This document shows positions 9,551 through 19,371 of a stretch of DNA of 64,000 bases, in pieces. How positions within the stretch are numbered: the first letter of the stretch is position 1; each line of letters opens with the position of its first letter. Source of the DNA: Desulfobacterales bacterium (lineage in GTDB: Bacteria; Desulfobacterota; Desulfobacteria; Desulfobacterales; UBA11574); assembly GCA_022340885.1 (NCBI GenBank), contig JAJDND010000066.1, positions 1 to 64,000 of the forward strand, in the 5' to 3' direction. The position numbers and the translations under genes are program-made. A model generated the notes under the pieces. It was not told the origin of the DNA. It was given only the letters and a program-made list of their open reading frames with translations, and did not search any database.

Positions 9551-10858
9551 ATGACGCATTTTACCAATGATCATCTCGAAAAAATACGGGCCGAATTTAT
9601 TCCGCCCGGTCACGGGAGTATCACACCCAGCTACGTAGAATACGCCAGAGGTGCTCTAATCCGGGATGTGGAGGGCAACGAATTTATCGACTTTGCCGGC
9701 GGCATTGGCGTGATGAATGTCGGGCATTCCCATCCCAAGGTGGTAAAAGCCATCAAGGATCAGGCGGAAAAATTCACCCATACATGCTTTATGGTGATGC
9801 CCTATCCGCAGACCGTTGAACTGGCCCGAAAGCTATGCAACATCACGCCGGGATCTTTCGCGAAAAGAGCCCTTTTTATTAACAGCGGGGCTGAAGCGGT
9901 TGAAAATGCGGTCAAAATCGCCAGATATCATACCCAAAGACCTGCCATCATCGCCTTTGAAAATGGCTACCATGGCCGAACACTTTTAACCATGACCCTC
10001 ACCAGCAAAGTCAAGCCGTATAAATTCGGATTCGGCCCTTTTGCCCCTGAAATTTACCGGATGCCCTATGCTTATTGTTATCGCTGCCCGTTCGGTCTTG
10101 AGTATCCCGGCTGCGATGTGGTCTGTGCAGATCATCTTAAAGAGTTTTTTATCAGCCATGTCGCTCCTGAAAAAACAGCGGCTGTCATCGCGGAACCGAT
10201 AATGGGAGAAGGCGGCTTTATCACACCGCCACCGGAGTATTTCCCTAAACTGGTCAACATATGCAGCGACCACGGAATTTTGTTTATCGCCGATGAGATT
10301 CAAACCGGTATGGGACGCACCGGCAAGATGTTCGCCATGGAACACTGGAATCTGGCCCCTGACCTGGTAACTGTTGCCAAAAGTCTTGCTGCAGGAATGC
10401 CGCTGAGCGCGGTGGTGGGGAAAAAGGAGATTATGGAAACGGTCCACCCGTTCGGGCTGGGCGGCACTTACGGCGGCAACCCCGTGGCCTGTGCTGCAAG
10501 TCTTGCGGTCATGGAAATCTTTGAACAGGAAAATTTGCTTCAGGCGGCTCAAAATCTGGGTCATAAGGTGAAAAAACATTTTGATGACTTTCAAAGTGAA
10601 TACGAATTTATCGGCGAAGTCCGCGGACTAGGGCCCATGCTTGCCATGGAACTGGTGGAAGACCGTCAAACCAAAGAACCTGCGGCAGACAAAGCCAAGG
10701 CGCTGGTCAAATTCTGCCATGAAAAGGGGTTGATAATATTGGCCTGCGGCAATTTCGGAAACGTCATTCGAACCTTGATGCCGCTGGTTATCACAGACGA
10801 ACAATTGAATAGGGGTCTGGCTATTTTAGAAGAGGGCCTCCGGTTTTTCTCAAAATGA
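9551..10858 (+). CDS. Class III aminotransferase (4-aminobutyrate aminotransferase-like)
   Basis: RALFINSGAEAVENAVKIAR, AFENGYHGRTLLTMTLT, FIADEIQTGMGRTGKMFAMEH, TVAKSLAAGMPLSAVVGKKE. Start at MTHFTND with SD aaggag. Confidence 0.9.
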   Translation: MTHFTNDHLEKIRAEFIPPGHGSITPSYVEYARGALIRDVEGNEFIDFAGGIGVMNVGHSHPKVVKAIKDQAEKFTHTCFMVMPYPQTVELARKLCNITPGSFAKRALFINSGAEAVENAVKIARYHTQRPAIIAFENGYHGRTLLTMTLTSKVKPYKFGFGPFAPEIYRMPYAYCYRCPFGLEYPGCDVVCADHLKEFFISHVAPEKTAAVIAEPIMGEGGFITPPPEYFPKLVNICSDHGILFIADEIQTGMGRTGKMFAMEHWNLAPDLVTVAKSLAAGMPLSAVVGKKEIMETVHPFGLGGTYGGNPVACAASLAVMEIFEQENLLQAAQNLGHKVKKHFDDFQSEYEFIGEVRGLGPMLAMELVEDRQTKEPAADKAKALVKFCHEKGLIILACGNFGNVIRTLMPLVITDEQLNRGLAILEEGLRFFSK

Positions 10859-10963
10859 AACGCCCCGCAGCCCTGCAAACGGGGATCTTCGCCACACGAC
10901 ATAGGCGGACAAGTCCGCTGCGTACCGACAAGCTTGCAGGGTATTCAGGCGAAGGCGAATAAA

Positions 10964-11278
10964 ATGAAAAAAACATCCAACCCCCATTCGCCGGTTTTTG
11001 AAAAGATCAAACGGTCACTCGACCCTGCTTTCAGTTATCTCATCTTTGAAAAGGCATTTTCATCCGTCGATAAGGATGTGTTTCATAGCATCATTCAAGT
11101 CATTGGGCAGTTGAATTTGGGAATTTTTGACGCCAAAATTCATCACGACAAACACCTTGGATTATCTTTGCTGGTGGTTAGGACCGATCCAAACAGAGCG
11201 GATCATATTATGCAGGACCTATTAAATGCCGGAATCCCCGATGATATGACGTTTTTTTCCTATGGCAGCATGATTTAG
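10964..11278 (+). CDS. Hypothetical protein (104 aa)
   Basis: ORF in the same orientation as flanking genes; start at MKKTSNPHSP. Confidence 0.6.
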   Translation: MKKTSNPHSPVFEKIKRSLDPAFSYLIFEKAFSSVDKDVFHSIIQVIGQLNLGIFDAKIHHDKHLGLSLLVVRTDPNRADHIMQDLLNAGIPDDMTFFSYGSMI

Positions 11279-11329
11279 CGGCTATGCTTAATATAAATGA
11301 GCCATAATGAACAAAAGGAGGAGCAATCA

Positions 11330-12586
11330 ATGAAAATCGACATCAGAATTATGGGAAAATTGACCGTGTTTTTTTCTATCGTAGCACTTGTTGCCGCCTT
11401 TTCCGTATTACCCGCTCCGGCAGTGGCGGAAAACGTGGTCAAGGTCGGGAACATTATCCCGCTGTCAGGCCCCTCGGCATCGGTGGGCCAGCAGGGGAAA
11501 CAGGCCCGCGAAATGGCGGTTGAGGAAATTAATGCCGCCGGCGGTATCAAGTCGCTAGGCGGCGCGAAACTGAAGATGATTTACGCCGACTCGGAATCCA
11601 AACCCGAAAAGGGCGTAGCCGAAGCCGAACGTCTGATCAATACCGATAAAGTAAATGTATTGACCGGCTGCTGGAACTCTGCGGTGACCTACCCGACAAC
11701 GGCTGTGGCGGAACGTTACGGCATCCCGTTTATCGTTCCGGTTTCCGTTGCCGATAAAATCACGGAACAGGGTTTCAAGAATGTATTCAGAATTGCAGCA
11801 AAAGACAGTTGGTGGACTCGTGACCAGTTTGCCTTTCTCAAAGATATGGAAAAAGAGTTCCACACACCGGTGAAAACACTGGCTTTTGTTTATGAAAACG
11901 GCGACTGGGGCCAAGGATTTGCGAGCCAATGGAAAATCCTGGCTAAAAAAGGCGGGTATAAGGTTGTCCTGGATGAACCGTATCCTTCCACGGCCACGGA
12001 TCTGAGTCCGGTGGTTCAAAAGATTCGGCGCGCCAGACCCGATGTGTTGATGCTGGTATCCAATGCCGCGGACGCAATCCTTCTAACCAATACGCTGGCG
12101 TCGTATAAGGTGAAACTCAAAGCCGTTATCGCCAGCGGCGGGGGGCATGCGGATCCTTCCTTTTTAAAGGCTACGGGGAAAAATGCCCGGTACCTTTTCG
12201 ATATTGTCGAATGGGAAACCGATGTCAATAAACCGGGCGCCAAAGAAGCCAATGCCAAATTTAAAGCCAAATACGGATACAACCTGGCCGGTGAATCCGT
12301 GGATGCCTATCTGGCCATGTATGTCCTCAAAGATGCCTTGGAACGGGCCGGCTCTCTAGACCCGGCCAAAATTCGAGAAGCACTGGCCACCACCCACTTG
12401 ACCAGTGGGCCCGGCATGATCGTCGGCTATGATTCGGTTGAGTTCGACAAAACCGGCCAGAACAAGAATGCATCTTTGATCATGGTCCAGATTAACGACA
12501 TAGGAAACGGTCTGGAGCGAATTACGGTCTGGCCAAAAAGCGCCCGGCGCGCCGGATATACGCCGGTATTTCCAATGCCTCACTAA
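11330..12586 (+). CDS. livK: Branched-chain amino-acid type ABC transporter substrate-binding protein
   Basis: Signal peptide, VKVGNIIPLSGPSASVGQQGKQAREMAVEEINAAGGI, followed by livHMGF-like genes. Confidence 0.9.
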   Translation: MKIDIRIMGKLTVFFSIVALVAAFSVLPAPAVAENVVKVGNIIPLSGPSASVGQQGKQAREMAVEEINAAGGIKSLGGAKLKMIYADSESKPEKGVAEAERLINTDKVNVLTGCWNSAVTYPTTAVAERYGIPFIVPVSVADKITEQGFKNVFRIAAKDSWWTRDQFAFLKDMEKEFHTPVKTLAFVYENGDWGQGFASQWKILAKKGGYKVVLDEPYPSTATDLSPVVQKIRRARPDVLMLVSNAADAILLTNTLASYKVKLKAVIASGGGHADPSFLKATGKNARYLFDIVEWETDVNKPGAKEANAKFKAKYGYNLAGESVDAYLAMYVLKDALERAGSLDPAKIREALATTHLTSGPGMIVGYDSVEFDKTGQNKNASLIMVQINDIGNGLERITVWPKSARRAGYTPVFPMPH

Positions 12587-12612
12587 TTAATCGACACGGT
12601 GTTTATTCAAAT

Positions 12613-12641
12613 GAGAGCGTCGTCGGCCGAATGGCGCTCTC
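12613..12641 (+). terminator. Hairpin gagagcg-N15-cgctctc between livK and livH (attenuator-like)
   Basis: 7-bp perfect stem followed by ttctcctt. Confidence 0.55.
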
Positions 12642-12670
12642 TTCTCCTTAGCTAGTTAATGAGACGGGAT

Positions 12671-13558
12671 ATGGAATTTTTTCTGGAAAGTATACTCAAC
12701 GGTATTTGTATGGGATCGATTTACGGTTTGACCGCTTTGGGCCTGACCGTGATTTTCGGTGTCCTCAAGGTGATTAATTTTGCACACGGCTCTCTGATCA
12801 TGGTGAGTATGTATGTCGCGTATTGGGCCATCATATATACAGGGGTGCATCCGTATGTTGCACTGATTATCGTTGTTCCGGTCATGTACTTTTTCGGGTA
12901 TTATCTCCAGGACATCGTCATCAAACCCATATTCAAGGCTGAAAAGGATGTTCGTGAGCCGATTACGGTCATTATTGTGACCACCGGTGTCTGGTATATC
13001 CTGGACAACCTGACACTACTGATATTCGGACCGCAATACCGCGGCATTCAGAACAACCCGCTGAGAGGAAAAATGCTGGACATCGGGAATATGCTGATCT
13101 CCGTTCCAAAGCTCTGGGGGTTTGTCACAGCGGTAATCACTGCGGCAGCCGTTTACTGGTTTCTGCAAAAAACGCGGACGGGAAGGGCCATCCGCGCCAC
13201 GAGTCTTGACCGTGAAGCCGCCAGCCTAATGGGCATCAACCAGTTTAAAATCTACAACATCGCTTTTGGTATCGGTACGGCCATTGTCGGGATCTCCGCA
13301 GTAACCCTGGTACCTTTTTATAATATTTTCCCTTCCGTCGGCGTGCTCTTCGATATCAAGGGATTCATCATCGTAGTGCTCGGGGGATTGGGAAGTATCG
13401 GCGGCGCCATTATCGGAGGAATTATCATCGGCCTGATCGAATCGATTGCGCCCATGTTTATGACCGCTACCTGGGCGGAAGCCATCGTATACGGTCTTTT
13501 TCTGGTGGTGCTCTTTGTTAAGCCTTCGGGACTGTTTGGTGTAAAATATGACTGGTAG
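12671..13558 (+). CDS. livH: Branched-chain amino-acid ABC transporter permease LivH
   Basis: NGICMGSIYGLTALGLTVIFGVLKVINFAHGSLIM; GFIIVVLGGLGSIGGAIIGG. Confidence 0.93.
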   Translation: MEFFLESILNGICMGSIYGLTALGLTVIFGVLKVINFAHGSLIMVSMYVAYWAIIYTGVHPYVALIIVVPVMYFFGYYLQDIVIKPIFKAEKDVREPITVIIVTTGVWYILDNLTLLIFGPQYRGIQNNPLRGKMLDIGNMLISVPKLWGFVTAVITAAAVYWFLQKTRTGRAIRATSLDREAASLMGINQFKIYNIAFGIGTAIVGISAVTLVPFYNIFPSVGVLFDIKGFIIVVLGGLGSIGGAIIGGIIIGLIESIAPMFMTATWAEAIVYGLFLVVLFVKPSGLFGVKYDW

Positions 13559-13587
13559 GTTATAAAAACAATTCAACAGGAAAGCGT

Positions 13588-14613
13588 ATGACGCGTAAAA
13601 CGATAAACACATCGGCTCTTATTTTACTGGGGGTCGTTGCCTTTGGAATACCGCTGGTGCTCCGGAGTCCGACGTATCTTCATATTATCTGTTTGCTCTT
13701 TTTCTATGCCTACCTGACAACGAGCTGGAATCTGGTGGGCGGTTTTGCCGGCGTTCTTCCCCTGGGACATTCCGCATTTGTCGGTATCGGTGCTTATACC
13801 TCCACTGTTCTGTCCCTTCAGTACGGAGTCAGTCCCTGGTTAGGGATGATCGTCGGCGGCTTTTTGGCCGGCATTGTCGGAATCCTTATCGGTCTTCCCA
13901 CATTTAAAATGCGTGGGGCCTATTTTGCTCTGGCGACCATTGCTTTCGGTGAAGGAATTCGCGTTATGTTCGAAAACATCGAAACCCTCGGCCCGTTAAA
14001 TATTCGGGGACCGAGGGGGTTGGAAATCCCTCCCACGCATACCGGATTCGTCAATTTCATGTTTAACACAAAGGAACCATACTATTACATTATTCTGGTG
14101 ATGCTCATCGGCGTCATCGCTTTCACCTATTTTATTTCACGCTCCAAACTCGGTTATTTTTTAAATGCAGGGGGTGAAGAGCCCGAGGCCGCCATGTCGC
14201 TGGGGGTCAATGTTGCGCGGGCAAAGCTCATCGCTATGGCCATGAGTTCCTTTTTAACGGCGCTGGCCGGCACCTTTTACGCCCAATTTACACTTTACAT
14301 CTATCCCAAAAGCGTCATGTCATTGGATCTTTCCTTTGAGATCGCCTTTATTGCACTCATCGGGGGAAGAGGCTCCATCGCCGGACCTATTCTGGGGGCC
14401 CTGCTTCTTCGGCCGGTGAGCGATTTTTCACGGATTTACTTCGGTTCTTCTTTGCCAGGCCTTCATCTGATCATTTTCGGCACGGTTCTTATTCTGGTCA
14501 TGATTTTTCAGCCCCGCGGTTTGCAGGAACCGCTGCTGAAAGTTTACAATAAGCTTCTTGACAGAATTTTACAACAAGCTCCCCAAGGAAAAGCCGGACA
14601 TGAATATTCTTGA
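13588..14613 (+). CDS. livM: Branched-chain amino-acid ABC transporter permease LivM
   Basis: SWNLVGGFAGVLPLGHSAFVGIGAYTS; EIAFIALIGGRGSIAGPILGA. Confidence 0.93.
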   Translation: MTRKTINTSALILLGVVAFGIPLVLRSPTYLHIICLLFFYAYLTTSWNLVGGFAGVLPLGHSAFVGIGAYTSTVLSLQYGVSPWLGMIVGGFLAGIVGILIGLPTFKMRGAYFALATIAFGEGIRVMFENIETLGPLNIRGPRGLEIPPTHTGFVNFMFNTKEPYYYIILVMLIGVIAFTYFISRSKLGYFLNAGGEEPEAAMSLGVNVARAKLIAMAMSSFLTALAGTFYAQFTLYIYPKSVMSLDLSFEIAFIALIGGRGSIAGPILGALLLRPVSDFSRIYFGSSLPGLHLIIFGTVLILVMIFQPRGLQEPLLKVYNKLLDRILQQAPQGKAGHEYS

Positions 14614-15325
14614 AATCAACAATCTTGTAAAGGATTTCGGCGGACTGAGAGCGGTGGATACCCTGAGTCTTTCCATAAAAGAAGGAGAGATCCTTGGCAT
14701 GATCGGTCCAAACGGCGCAGGGAAGTCCACGGCTTTCAATTGTATCGCAGGGGTCTACTCCCCGACAAAAGGCGACATTTTTTTCGCCGGCAAAAAAATT
14801 AACGGGGTTAAGCCGTGGAATCTTTGCAAAGGCGGTCTGGCCCGGACCTTTCAGATCGTCAAACCCTTCAGATCCAAAAGTGTGCTGTACAACGTGATGG
14901 TGGCGAGTTTTGCCACCACGGACAAAACAGCTGCGGCTGAAGAAAAAGCCTTGGAAGTTTTAAAAACGCTTTCGTTCGAGCACAAAAAGGATGAAAGAGC
15001 CGGCAACCTGACCATTGCCGAACTCAAACGTCTTGAAGTGGCCCGTGCCCTGGCCACCGAGCCCAAACTGCTCCTGTTCGATGAGGTGATGGCCGGGCTA
15101 AGACCCGCCGAAGTGGATGAAATGGTCCAAATTATCAAAAATCTTCGCGATCGGGGAATCACCATTTTTGTAATTGAACATATCATGCGTGCCATCATGG
15201 CCCTTTCGGACCGGATAGTGGTGATTCATTTTGGGAAAAAAATCGCAGAAGGCACTCCTCAGGAGGTGGCCTCCAATGAAAACGTGATTAAAGCCTATCT
15301 GGGAGATGAATATGTCGTTTCTTGA
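14600..15325 (+). CDS. livG: Branched-chain amino-acid ABC transporter ATP-binding protein LivG
   Basis: MIGPNGAGKSTAFNCIAG, LARTFQIVKPF, LLLFDEVMAGLRPAEVDEM, VIEHIMRAIMALSDRI. Confidence 0.93.
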   Translation: MNILEINNLVKDFGGLRAVDTLSLSIKEGEILGMIGPNGAGKSTAFNCIAGVYSPTKGDIFFAGKKINGVKPWNLCKGGLARTFQIVKPFRSKSVLYNVMVASFATTDKTAAAEEKALEVLKTLSFEHKKDERAGNLTIAELKRLEVARALATEPKLLLFDEVMAGLRPAEVDEMVQIIKNLRDRGITIFVIEHIMRAIMALSDRIVVIHFGKKIAEGTPQEVASNENVIKAYLGDEYVVS

Positions 15326-16022
15326 GGTAAAAAATATCGATGTGTTTTATGGAGATGTTCAGGTCATATTTGATCTTTCTCTTGAAGTTATGGAAGGCGA
15401 AGTGGTCAGCATCATCGGCGGCAACGGCGCCGGTAAATCAACGCTTTTAAAAACCATATCCGGATTGATAAATCCGGCAAAAGGCGAAATTGTATTTGAA
15501 CACGCTCCCATTCAAACCGCTCCTCCCGAAGAAATCGTCGAGCGAGGCATAATACAGGTGCCTGAAGGACGGCGGCTGTTCACCTTGATGTCCGTGAAAG
15601 ACAATTTGATCATCGGCGCCTACAACAGCCGCGCCGAAAAAAATGTAGCGGAAACCATGGAAGACGTTTATTCTCTGCTACCGAAACTCAAAGAAAGAGA
15701 ATCCCAGCTGGCCATGACCCTTTCCGGGGGAGAACAGCAGATGGTCGCCGTAGGCCGGGGGCTTATGGCCCGACCGAAGTTGTTGATGCTCGATGAACCT
15801 TCTTTGGGACTTGCGCCGATCTTAATCAAGGATATTTTCCGGACGGTTCGGGAAATTGCCAACCAAGGGACTACCGTCCTGCTGGTGGAGCAGGATGTCA
15901 AGCATTCCTTGAGTTTGAGCGACCGCGGGTATGTATTGGAACACGGCCGCATTGCCATGGAAGGTCCGGCCGACAAATTACTGGACGATCCTCACATCAA
16001 AACCGCATATCTGGGGCTCTGA
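15312..16022 (+). CDS. livF: Branched-chain amino-acid ABC transporter ATP-binding protein LivF
   Basis: IIGGNGAGKSTLLKTISGL, GIIQVPEGRRLFTLMSVKDNL, LSGGEQQMVAVGRGLMARPKLLMLDEPSLGLAP. Confidence 0.94.
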   Translation: MSFLEVKNIDVFYGDVQVIFDLSLEVMEGEVVSIIGGNGAGKSTLLKTISGLINPAKGEIVFEHAPIQTAPPEEIVERGIIQVPEGRRLFTLMSVKDNLIIGAYNSRAEKNVAETMEDVYSLLPKLKERESQLAMTLSGGEQQMVAVGRGLMARPKLLMLDEPSLGLAPILIKDIFRTVREIANQGTTVLLVEQDVKHSLSLSDRGYVLEHGRIAMEGPADKLLDDPHIKTAYLGL

Positions 16023-16058
16023 GCCCTAATAGGAAAGAGAAAAGAAGGATATATGAAA

Positions 16059-16095
16059 AACCACGAGTGAGCACGAATGAGGCGGATTCGTGGTT
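16059..16095 (+). terminator. Rho-independent-like hairpin aaccacga...tcgtggtt followed by atttctttt
   Basis: 8-bp stem plus T-rich tail downstream of livF. Confidence 0.65.
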
Positions 16096-16120
16096 ATTTC
16101 TTTTCTAAAAGGGGAAAATC

Positions 16121-17902
16121 ATGTACGGATTTCACGGAAAAATTCTAATAATTGATTTGAGTACGGAAACGTATCGCATCTCTCCGATAGATGATGATAT
16201 CCTTAAATCCAATCTGGGGGGAAGAGGGCTTGCCACCGATCTGTTGCTCCGCCACAACCCACCGGGCGTGGATCCGTTGAGTCCTGAAAACCATTTGATA
16301 TTTGCCATCGGCCCGGTAACCGGAAGCGCGGTCTGGGGCTCCTGCCGTCACGGTGTATTCACCAAGTCTCCCCAAACCGGGTTTTTTTCAGAATCTTATT
16401 CGGGAGGAACCGTGGCCGAATATATAAGCGCTTCGGGATTCGATGCCGTCGTGATCGGGGGTGCCGCCCAAAAGCCGGTCTGGATAGAGATTGGACAAGA
16501 AAAAGCATGCTTTCATCCAGCCGATGATCTCTGGGGAAAAGACACATATGAAACCGAAGATCAAGTGAAGGCCTGGATTAAAAAACATCGTCCGGACGCC
16601 AAAAAGTGCGGGGTGGTCTGCATCGGGCCGGCCGGCGAGAACAAGGTCAGTTTTGCGGTTCTCGAAAACGATTACTGGCGCAGTGCCGGCCGAACCGGCG
16701 TGGGTGCCGTAGCAGGGTCAAAACATATCAAAGCCATTGCCTTTTGGGGAAACCGGAAGAAAGAATTTGCCGATACCGAAGGGATGAAAGATTTCGCCAA
16801 ATCCACGGCGCTGCGGTCAAAAGACGATGCCGGCGTAAAAGCTTACAAAACAATGGGTACGCCCATGCTGGTGGATATCATGAATAAGGCCGGCGGATTT
16901 CCCACCCGTTACTGGAAGAAGGGTCAATTCGAACATGCCGATAAAATCAATGCCGGCGCCCTTCACCAAAGATGCGAAGTCCGACCTCATGCCTGTTTGA
17001 AGTGTTTCATGGCCTGCGGCCGGCTCTCCACCATCAAAGAAGGAAGACATAAAGGACTTAAAATTGAAGGTCCTGAATATGAAACCATCTATGCTTTCGG
17101 TGGCCTGTGTGAAATCGACAGTATCGAGGAAATCGCCTATTTAAATGATATCTGCGACCGGCTCGGCATGGACACCATCAGCGGGGGCAACCTGGCGGCA
17201 TTGGCCATCGAAGCCTCTCGTCAGGGAAAAATCGATGAACCGCTTGAATTTGGCCGGGTGGACGCCGTGGCAAGGCTTTTAGAAGATATCGCACGACGCC
17301 GCGGCATCGGCGATATTCTGGCCAGAGGGATCAAATACGCGGCCAAAGCGTGGAACATGGAAGATCAAGCCGTCCATGTCAAAGGCCTTGAGCCGGCAGG
17401 CTATGACCCCCGGGCACTGAAAGGAATGGGTCTGGCCTATGGAACATCGGCCAGAGGAGCCTGCCACCTGCGTGCTACGTTCTATAAACCCGAACTGGCC
17501 GGGCTTATAGAACCCGACCAGATCAACGGAAAAGCCAAAATGTTTACAGAATGGGAAGACCGTCTGACGATTTTCGATGCCCTGATTCTGTGCCGGTTCT
17601 ATCGGGATCTTTATCAGTGGGATCAACTTTCAGCCATGATTCGGGCGACAACCGGCATGGATCTCACCATCCAAAATATGCGAATCATTGCCGGCGCCAT
17701 CCTTAACAACATCAGACGGTTTAATTTAAGAGAAGGGCTTACCCCCGAAGATGATTGCATCCCAGGACGATTTTTTAAAGAAGCGCTGCCTGAAACCGGT
17801 AAAATTATTACCGAAGATCAAATGAAACAACTTCTAACCGACTATTATCAAGAACGCGGATGGGATGAAAAAGGCAACCTCCTGCCAACGAACGGATCTT
17901 AA
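16121..17902 (+). CDS. Aldehyde:ferredoxin oxidoreductase family (tungsten enzyme)
   Basis: GFHGKILIIDLSTETYRISP, LGGRGLATDLLL, GRTGVGAVAGSKHIKAIAFWG, CEVRPHACLKCFMACGR, EGPEYETIYAFGGLCEIDS. Confidence 0.93.
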   Translation: MYGFHGKILIIDLSTETYRISPIDDDILKSNLGGRGLATDLLLRHNPPGVDPLSPENHLIFAIGPVTGSAVWGSCRHGVFTKSPQTGFFSESYSGGTVAEYISASGFDAVVIGGAAQKPVWIEIGQEKACFHPADDLWGKDTYETEDQVKAWIKKHRPDAKKCGVVCIGPAGENKVSFAVLENDYWRSAGRTGVGAVAGSKHIKAIAFWGNRKKEFADTEGMKDFAKSTALRSKDDAGVKAYKTMGTPMLVDIMNKAGGFPTRYWKKGQFEHADKINAGALHQRCEVRPHACLKCFMACGRLSTIKEGRHKGLKIEGPEYETIYAFGGLCEIDSIEEIAYLNDICDRLGMDTISGGNLAALAIEASRQGKIDEPLEFGRVDAVARLLEDIARRRGIGDILARGIKYAAKAWNMEDQAVHVKGLEPAGYDPRALKGMGLAYGTSARGACHLRATFYKPELAGLIEPDQINGKAKMFTEWEDRLTIFDALILCRFYRDLYQWDQLSAMIRATTGMDLTIQNMRIIAGAILNNIRRFNLREGLTPEDDCIPGRFFKEALPETGKIITEDQMKQLLTDYYQERGWDEKGNLLPTNGS

Positions 17903-18076
17903 TCGTTTATGTTTTGCTCAATAAAACAGTCGTTTGGGACCTTTCAGGATGTGACGCGCTAAAAATTTTAAAGAATGCGCCATAAATTGCATTATTTGCT
18001 TGTATAAAAAAAAGAGTTGAATTAATAGAGTTATGTTTGAATCAAAAAGTATTTAAAGGAGGATTTATGGACGTTG

Positions 18077-18487
18077 ATGAAAAATCTGACAGCTGCAAAA
18101 AAGACGGAAGACATAAAGGAGTTTTGTATACGTGACGGAGCGGTGAAGTATGCCGGCCTCCACCTTCTGATAGAACTCTGGCATGCCAGGCACTTGACCG
18201 ATTCGTCACGTATCCGGGAAATCCTTATCAAATCCATTGAAACATGCGGGGCAACCTTGCTCGGCATCGACCTTCATGTCTTCTCACCCAATGGCGGTAT
18301 TTCAGGCGTAGCCATTTTACAAGAATCCCATATGAGCATACACACCTGGCCGGAATATGAATATGCGGCCATCGATATTTTTGTCTGCGGCACCATCGAT
18401 CCATATTTGGCCCTACCCATACTGGAACAAGGATTTCAGCCGAAAAGAACCGAAATTCAAGAAATCAAGCGGGGGATCTTGAAATGA
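18077..18487 (+). CDS. speD: S-adenosylmethionine decarboxylase proenzyme
   Basis: GISGVAILQESHMSIHTWPEYEYAAIDIFVCG contains the pyruvoyl-forming Ser (ESH), His and Cys. Confidence 0.93.
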   Translation: MKNLTAAKKTEDIKEFCIRDGAVKYAGLHLLIELWHARHLTDSSRIREILIKSIETCGATLLGIDLHVFSPNGGISGVAILQESHMSIHTWPEYEYAAIDIFVCGTIDPYLALPILEQGFQPKRTEIQEIKRGILK

Positions 18488-19338
18488 CGGAACACGGTCA
18501 ATGGGTCAGTGAAAAGTGGGAAAATGTTGTAACCCGTTATCGCATAAAAGCGTATCTTTATGAGGAAAAAAGTGAGTTTCAACATATCCAACTGGTGGAC
18601 ACCCATGAGTACGGCAAAATGCTGCTTCTGGACGGAATCGTACAGACGACTGAAAAAGATGAGTTTTTTTATCATGAAATGATGGTCCACGTACCGATGC
18701 TGTCCCACTCGGCGCCCAAACAGGTACTGATCATCGGCGGCGGAGACGGCGGTGTGCTTCGCGAAGTTCTGCACTATCCCCAGGTGGAAAAAGCGGTCAT
18801 GGTTGAAATTGACGCCAACGTGGTCGATTTTTCCAAAAAATACATTCCTTCCATCAATAACGGTGCCTTCGAAGACAAACGGGCGGAACTCGTCTTTGCC
18901 GACGGGGCTGAATATGTCGAAAAAACGAACGGAACCTATGACGTTATTATCGTTGATTCGCCGGATCCCATAGGCCCCGCCCGAGTTCTTTTTTCCAATA
19001 AATTTTATTTTCATCTTCATCGGCGGTTGACCCCCGGCGGCATTATGGTCCGCCAGACCGGTTCACTTCAGATACAGGCCGATGAACAGAAACAGGCTTA
19101 CAATGTTTTGAAGAACATATTTACCCATGTTGCTTTCTATGTCTATTGTGTCCCAACTTACATCGGAGGTCTTTTTTCATCAGTCTTCTGTTCCGATAAC
19201 ATTGACCCGAAAAACATCCGCTCCGATGAAATTCAGACCAAAGTCAACGATATGTCGCTTGAAACGACTTACTACAACCCCGGAATCCATATCGGATCAT
19301 TTCATCTTCCTGAATTTCTTAAAAACCGTCTAAAATAA
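18484..19338 (+). CDS. speE: Spermidine synthase
   Basis: LLLDGIVQTTEKDEFFYHEMMVHVPM, VLIIGGGDGGVLREVLHY, DVIIVDSPDPIGPARVLFS. Confidence 0.95.
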   Translation: MTEHGQWVSEKWENVVTRYRIKAYLYEEKSEFQHIQLVDTHEYGKMLLLDGIVQTTEKDEFFYHEMMVHVPMLSHSAPKQVLIIGGGDGGVLREVLHYPQVEKAVMVEIDANVVDFSKKYIPSINNGAFEDKRAELVFADGAEYVEKTNGTYDVIIVDSPDPIGPARVLFSNKFYFHLHRRLTPGGIMVRQTGSLQIQADEQKQAYNVLKNIFTHVAFYVYCVPTYIGGLFSSVFCSDNIDPKNIRSDEIQTKVNDMSLETTYYNPGIHIGSFHLPEFLKNRLK

Positions 19339-19371
19339 GAGATTTTGGCAGCGTATTGAAGGAATTTTGGC

